Shown here piece after piece: positions 22,317 to 25,714 of a DNA stretch of 25,714 nt; the first letter of the stretch is position 1, and every line of letters starts with the position of its first letter. The notes beneath the pieces were generated by a model. The model was not told the origin of the DNA, did no database searches, and saw only the letters and a program-made list of their open reading frames with translations. The stretch is from NCBI GenBank assembly GCA_016291475.1, contig JAEEXJ010000044.1:1-25714 (forward strand), in the 5' to 3' direction. This stretch comes from Lachnospiraceae bacterium (GTDB taxonomy: Bacteria; Bacillota_A; Clostridia; Lachnospirales; Lachnospiraceae). Made by a program: the position numbers and the translations under genes.

Positions 22317-23318
22317 TCATTTGAATGAGTTAACATTGTTCTTATCTACAGGAACATAGGGAACCCAGACATAAAGTCCGTCATCGGTCAACCCATCAAC
22401 TCCCGCAGCGGAATGATTTTTGGCAAGGGCGATGGAGAGCTCAATCGCAGCTGCACCCTGTCCTACTGCAGACTGGTAAACAGTAAACTGCATACCGCCT
22501 TCACGTATCGAATCACAACCGCCGTCGGTTGCATCGACACCGACTACCGGAATCTTTGACGTGTCATAACCCTTTTCCTGCATTGCACGGGCAACACCGA
22601 TTGCCATGGAATCATTGTTACAGATAACCGCATCGAAGGGCTGGTTTGTCTTAAGGAAGATCAGAAACTCATCATATGCCTTCTGCGTATCCCAATATCC
22701 TGTATCGTTGAAAACATAAGTAACATTTACATTGTTAGACTTAAAGTAATTCTTTACACCGTTCGTTCTGGCAATCGCTGCGGGGTGTCCGGGCTGCCCC
22801 TGGAAAATAACCACGTTCATTGAAGAAGGTTTTCCGAGTTTGTTCCACACATAATCTGCCTGGAAGTATGCAGCATCATTCTCATTACTTCCGACATACA
22901 TGTAATGATTGGCCTCAAGCTTGTCTTCTTCAGGCTGGGAATTAATGAAAACCACGGGAAGATCCCCGGCTGCGACCTCAACCTGAAGTACCGTCTCACT
23001 GTCTACAAGGTTGCATATGATAATGTCGTAACCCGAAGAAGCCGCTTCACGAACCTGTTTAACCTGTTCATCTACGCTCGCACACTCTGCTCCGATTGTG
23101 ACGGAAGCTCCATATTTTGATCCCGATTCTTTTATGGCATCCAGTAAAAGAGCCTTGAAATCATCAAGTACAGGTGTGGAGTAAAAAATCTTTAAGCCGG
23201 ATCCGGATGTTGAACCGCCTGCACCGGCGCCTCCTGAACATCCTGCCAGGGACATAAGTATAAAAGCACATGTCAGAACACTGATGATAATTCTATTTAT
23301 ATTCTTATTCCTAATCAT
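22317..23318 (-). CDS. Sugar-binding lipoprotein (RbsB/MglB-like), without transporter genes
   Basis: 333 aa from ATG 23318, with GAGGAGG about 9 bases upstream; a 30-residue in-frame extension would run into the receptor gene and hide the signal. The lipoprotein signal MIRNKNINRIIISVLTCAFI ends in the lipobox LAGC with Cys27, followed by a Gly/Ser linker. The mature part is a periplasmic-binding-protein type 1 fold of the PF13407 class: ASSGYDIIICNLVDSETVLQ, then DLPVVFINSQPEE, VIFQGQPGHPAA, FDAVICNNDSMAIGVARAMQ and IPVVGVDATDGG. Such proteins bind ribose, galactose, related sugars or AI-2. It follows a chemoreceptor after 13 bp and is itself followed by a terminator; no ABC permease or ATPase is present. 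The likely role is ligand presentation to the receptor rather than uptake, which is inference from context. Confidence 0.93.
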   Translation of the reverse strand: MIRNKNINRIIISVLTCAFILMSLAGCSGGAGAGGSTSGSGLKIFYSTPVLDDFKALLLDAIKESGSKYGASVTIGAECASVDEQVKQVREAASSGYDIIICNLVDSETVLQVEVAAGDLPVVFINSQPEEDKLEANHYMYVGSNENDAAYFQADYVWNKLGKPSSMNVVIFQGQPGHPAAIARTNGVKNYFKSNNVNVTYVFNDTGYWDTQKAYDEFLIFLKTNQPFDAVICNNDSMAIGVARAMQEKGYDTSKIPVVGVDATDGGCDSIREGGMQFTVYQSAVGQGAAAIELSIALAKNHSAAGVDGLTDDGLYVWVPYVPVDKNNVNSFK

Positions 23319-23331
23319 TTCCCCGGCCTCC

Positions 23332-25311
23332 TCAAATCTTAAACTGCTGAACATAGGATGTAAGAGTCTGACTTGTCTGTGCCAGTTCATGGGAATTGTC
23401 TGCCACATCCTGACTGCTCTTCGTTATGTTGTTAGCCATTTCAACCATGTTATGAGAGGTTGCAAGTATCTCGTCGGCACTTGCTGCCTGCTCCTCCGAG
23501 ATGGCTGCAACATTTGTCGAAACATCCTCAACCTTCTGAATATCGGTGATCATTGATTCGATAAGTGCATTGGTGTCCTGAATGTTTGAATATATCTGGT
23601 CAAATGTATTAACCGCAACATGTATAAGATCACTGTTCTGTTTGATGTTTTCGCTACTTGCATTTGCCTGATCAACCGCTTCACCGATCAGCTTTCTGAT
23701 CTCATCTATCAGGTGGGAAATATTATTCGCACTCTCTGATGAAGTCTGTGCAAGCTTAGCAATCTGTGTAGCAACTACTGCAAAACCTCGTCCGGCTTCA
23801 CCTGCTCTTGCTGCTTCAATACTTGCATTAAGCGAAAGGAGATTTGTTTCTTCTGCGATATCGCCTATCATTCCTACTATCTTGGTAATCTCTTCCGAAG
23901 CACTTCCAACCTTGTTGATCGAATCCACAAGCTGATCGTTTGCCGATGATATTCCGCCCATTGCGATGCTGAGCTGTTCCATATCCTCGCGGCCTTTCTG
24001 GGATATTTCAACAGTTTCTTTCATGCTGTCGTGAGCCTTGTCGGAATTGTCTCTGGTATCGGCAACAACACCGGAGAGGATCGTAGCATTCTCCGCAATA
24101 TCGTTAACGGCAAGCGCCAGCTGATCCACAGTATCATTGAGCTGCTGCATGGCATCCGCCTGAGACTGTGAAGCTTCGTACATGGACTTGGATACTCTGT
24201 CCGAATTATCGGATTCTTCTTTGAGCCTTTCGGATTCTTCACTGATGCTGGCGATCATTCCCTTCATGCTGGCAACAAATTCAGAAACCTTTGCTCCCAT
24301 AAGACCGATCTCGTCGTTACTTGAAGAATCAACTTCGATCGTAAAATCACCGTCCGACATAGCGGATATGTTATCTGAAATATGTGTAAGGGGTGCGATC
24401 ACACGTCTTACAACCAGAAGTATCAGAATGATAATAAGTGCAATGGCAACCGCGCCGACCGCAAACAAGAGAATTCCCATCTGCGATACCGACTTAAGGA
24501 TTATGCTTGTGGGGATATAGGAAACCAGCACCCAATCCGTCCCGGATACTGCGGAAAAAGCAACCATATTTCCGTCGATCTCCTTGCTGGAAAGATCGTT
24601 ATTCATGATTGAATTTGCCGCACCTGCAAGAAGTTCATCCTGAGATGATGAGGATAAACTAGTACCGATCAGGCTTACATCTCTGTGAGCAAGAATCTTG
24701 TAATCATTGGTATCTACGAGGAAGGAACTGGCACCCTTCATTTTAACGCCGGAATTTACGATTATGCTTATCTTGTCAAGAGTAACATCGGCACCGAAAA
24801 CCTTTATAACATCGCTTCCGTCGTTATAAATTCCTGTAGCACTGATAACCGTTTGTCCGAGAGCATTCTTGTAGGCGGTACCGTAACCGATCCTGATACG
24901 GGACATACCCTGCTTGAACCAGGTACTGCCGGTAACATTATCCGCACTCATTCCGGATTCGGTTGCCTTATAAAATTTTCCATCTGCGGTTCCAATATAA
25001 AATCCTTCCGGAGAGTTCGAATTAAATCCATAATATGAATCAAGGAAAGATACTATCTCGTTCTCCTTGGGATTCTGAGCCTCCATTGTGTGTTTAACCG
25101 TATTAAAGTACTCGAGATTCTCATTAAGCCAGGCTTCAATGTTGTCTGCCTGATTGGAAATTGAAGACTCGAGTGTTTCTGTGGCCATTTCAGTCATTCG
25201 ATTTTTGGAAATGGTTGCCGCTATGATAACTAGCGCTAGAACTGTAAGAACTACTACCGGAATGATGAAGGTAAGCAGTTTGGAACTGATTTTTCTGGTC
25301 TTTCTCCCCAT
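23332..25311 (-). CDS. Methyl-accepting chemotaxis protein with a dCache sensor
   Basis: 659 aa. TM1 about 11-31; extracytoplasmic double-Cache sensor about 32-280, with [20 protein letters not shown], then [29 protein letters not shown] and [16 protein letters not shown]2 about 283-305; HAMP about 306-360 ([20 protein letters not shown]); methyl-accepting coiled coil with the tip [20 protein letters not shown] followed by [14 protein letters not shown]. There is no CheR pentapeptide. It signals to CheA/CheW. GGGAGATAAAG precedes the ATG. A sugar-binding lipoprotein gene lies 13 bp downstream on the same strand, so receptor and binding protein should be made together. The sensor could bind ligand directly, as many dCache domains do, or dock the binding protein. 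Confidence 0.96.
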   Translation of the reverse strand: MGRKTRKISSKLLTFIIPVVVLTVLALVIIAATISKNRMTEMATETLESSISNQADNIEAWLNENLEYFNTVKHTMEAQNPKENEIVSFLDSYYGFNSNSPEGFYIGTADGKFYKATESGMSADNVTGSTWFKQGMSRIRIGYGTAYKNALGQTVISATGIYNDGSDVIKVFGADVTLDKISIIVNSGVKMKGASSFLVDTNDYKILAHRDVSLIGTSLSSSSQDELLAGAANSIMNNDLSSKEIDGNMVAFSAVSGTDWVLVSYIPTSIILKSVSQMGILLFAVGAVAIALIIILILLVVRRVIAPLTHISDNISAMSDGDFTIEVDSSSNDEIGLMGAKVSEFVASMKGMIASISEESERLKEESDNSDRVSKSMYEASQSQADAMQQLNDTVDQLALAVNDIAENATILSGVVADTRDNSDKAHDSMKETVEISQKGREDMEQLSIAMGGISSANDQLVDSINKVGSASEEITKIVGMIGDIAEETNLLSLNASIEAARAGEAGRGFAVVATQIAKLAQTSSESANNISHLIDEIRKLIGEAVDQANASSENIKQNSDLIHVAVNTFDQIYSNIQDTNALIESMITDIQKVEDVSTNVAAISEEQAASADEILATSHNMVEMANNITKSSQDVADNSHELAQTSQTLTSYVQQFKI

Positions 25312-25373
25312 ATCTTTATCTCCCTGTCAAAAAATAGAACAAAAAAGAGCGAAAAATTAGAACAACTACGTTT

Positions 25374-25379
25374 ATTATA
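25374..25379 (-). promoter_or_regulatory. -10 element of the receptor / binding-protein unit
   Basis: Minus-strand TATAAT (25379-25374) about 63 bases before the receptor ATG, with no good -35 at 16-18 bp and no SigD-like pattern. Confidence 0.4.
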
Positions 25380-25425
25380 ACCCTAAGTATAAAAAATGAA
25401 TATATTTTCGTTCAATTACCCTATA

Positions 25426-25526
25426 TGACAACGAGGACGTGTGGAACAGGGGGACGGTTCTGCCGTTCCACTTGGTTATTGTGGAACGGCAGAACCGTCC
25501 CCCTGTTCCACACGCCCCCATTGACA
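25426..25526. repeat. Palindromic element C (101 bp), a larger relative of A and B
   Basis: The inner arms 25438-25471 and 25481-25514 are perfectly complementary over 34 bp around a 9-base loop. Each inner arm is itself a hairpin, GTGGAAC ... GTTCCAC around an AGGGGGACGG core. The outer 12 bases (25426-25437 and 25515-25526) pair at 8 of 12. The left terminus TGACAACGAGGACG matches element B at 12 of 14. It lies between the ppdK terminator and the chemoreceptor promoter. Confidence 0.92.
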
Positions 25527-25528
25527 GC

Positions 25529-25559
25529 AAAAAAACAGGGAGTCCGAATGGACTCCCTG
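25529..25559 (-). terminator. ppdK terminator
   Basis: On the minus strand CAGGGAGTCC-ATTC-GGACTCCCTG (25559-25536) is a perfect 10-bp stem followed by seven T. It lies 19 bases after the ppdK stop. Confidence 0.95.
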
Positions 25560-25578
25560 CAATATGTTTGACTTAAAC

Positions 25579-25714
25579 TTATCTGTCAGCGATAGCTGCC
25601 TGTGCTGCTGCAAGTCTCGCGATGGGTACGCGGAAAGGTGAGCAGGATACATAGTCAAGTCCGATCTTGTGGCAGAACTCAACAGAAGAAGGATCTCCGC
25701 CGTGCTCACCGCAA
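25579..25714 (-). CDS. ppdK: Pyruvate, phosphate dikinase, C-terminal fragment
   Basis: The last 44 codons plus stop of a gene entering from the right edge on the minus strand. The residues [20 protein letters not shown] and [20 protein letters not shown] are the highly conserved end of the PEP/pyruvate-binding TIM barrel of PPDK; the first Cys is the catalytic one of the CGEHGGDP motif. The enzyme interconverts pyruvate, ATP and phosphate with PEP, AMP and pyrophosphate, and is common in anaerobic Firmicutes that save energy with a pyrophosphate-linked glycolysis. It ends normally and is followed by a strong terminator. Confidence 0.95.
   Translation of the reverse strand, partial: CGEHGGDPSSVEFCHKIGLDYVSCSPFRVPIARLAAAQAAIADR

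Noticed and set aside
22317..23408. Longer start for the sugar-binding protein at 23408
   Set aside because: It would add 30 residues inside the receptor gene and bury the lipoprotein signal; ATG 23318 has a ribosome site and gives a correct lipobox.

Overview
The window looks like chromosomal DNA of a motile, anaerobic Lachnospiraceae-type Firmicute (Butyrivibrio / Pseudobutyrivibrio / Roseburia neighbourhood). This rests on family resemblance, not a search. Pointers are strong AGGAGG ribosome sites, moderate-to-low GC, UxuA/UxuB uronate enzymes, pyruvate phosphate dikinase, a rubredoxin-rich rubrerythrin, a long DHGGG-type citrate synthase, two chemoreceptors, a flagellin-like gene with a SigD-like promoter, and a prepilin. 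I see no rRNA, tRNA, CRISPR, insertion sequence or phage gene. The gene at each edge is cut by the window.

Layout. (1) 1-5226, minus strand: a glucuronate unit uxuA-uxuB-esterase ending in a terminator, followed by the start of a GH2 glycosidase. Two matching 17-bp palindromes lie upstream of uxuA. (2) 5256-8426: an MscS channel gene (minus) that appears to be leaderless, divergent from a polyprenyl-phosphate sugar transferase and a GT2 glycosyltransferase (plus), closed by a bidirectional terminator. (3) 8461-10573, minus: a histone H1-like lysine-rich repeat protein, then a flagellin-like protein plus an unrecognised coiled-coil partner. (4) 10765-13990, minus: citrate synthase and a chemoreceptor with a structured leader. 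(5) 14270-16112: two small regulatory pairs pointing at each other, DUF2975 + Xre-type HTH (plus) and LytTR + DUF3021 (minus), with a long palindrome exactly between them. (6) 16341-17877: an unknown single-pass membrane protein convergent with a three-domain rubrerythrin, with a second related palindrome between them. (7) 18039-22133, minus: prepilin-like protein, AlaX-type editing protein and hybrid histidine kinase, almost without spacing. (8) 22317-25311, minus: a dCache chemoreceptor followed by an orphan sugar-binding lipoprotein. (9) a third, larger palindrome and the tail of ppdK.

How it fits together. The uronate unit, GH2 enzyme and esterase suggest use of acetylated or uronic-acid-decorated plant polysaccharide. 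The chemoreceptors, sugar-binding lipoprotein and flagellin-like gene suggest steering towards soluble sugars or similar ligands. The strongest candidates for something undescribed are a family of nested palindromes with a shared 14-bp terminus (three copies in 25.7 kb), the receptor plus binding-protein unit that resembles LuxPQ in design, the SigD-like promoter driving a flagellin-like protein with a changed C-terminus and its coiled-coil partner, and the paired operators of the uxu operon. All functions are inferred from the sequence alone.
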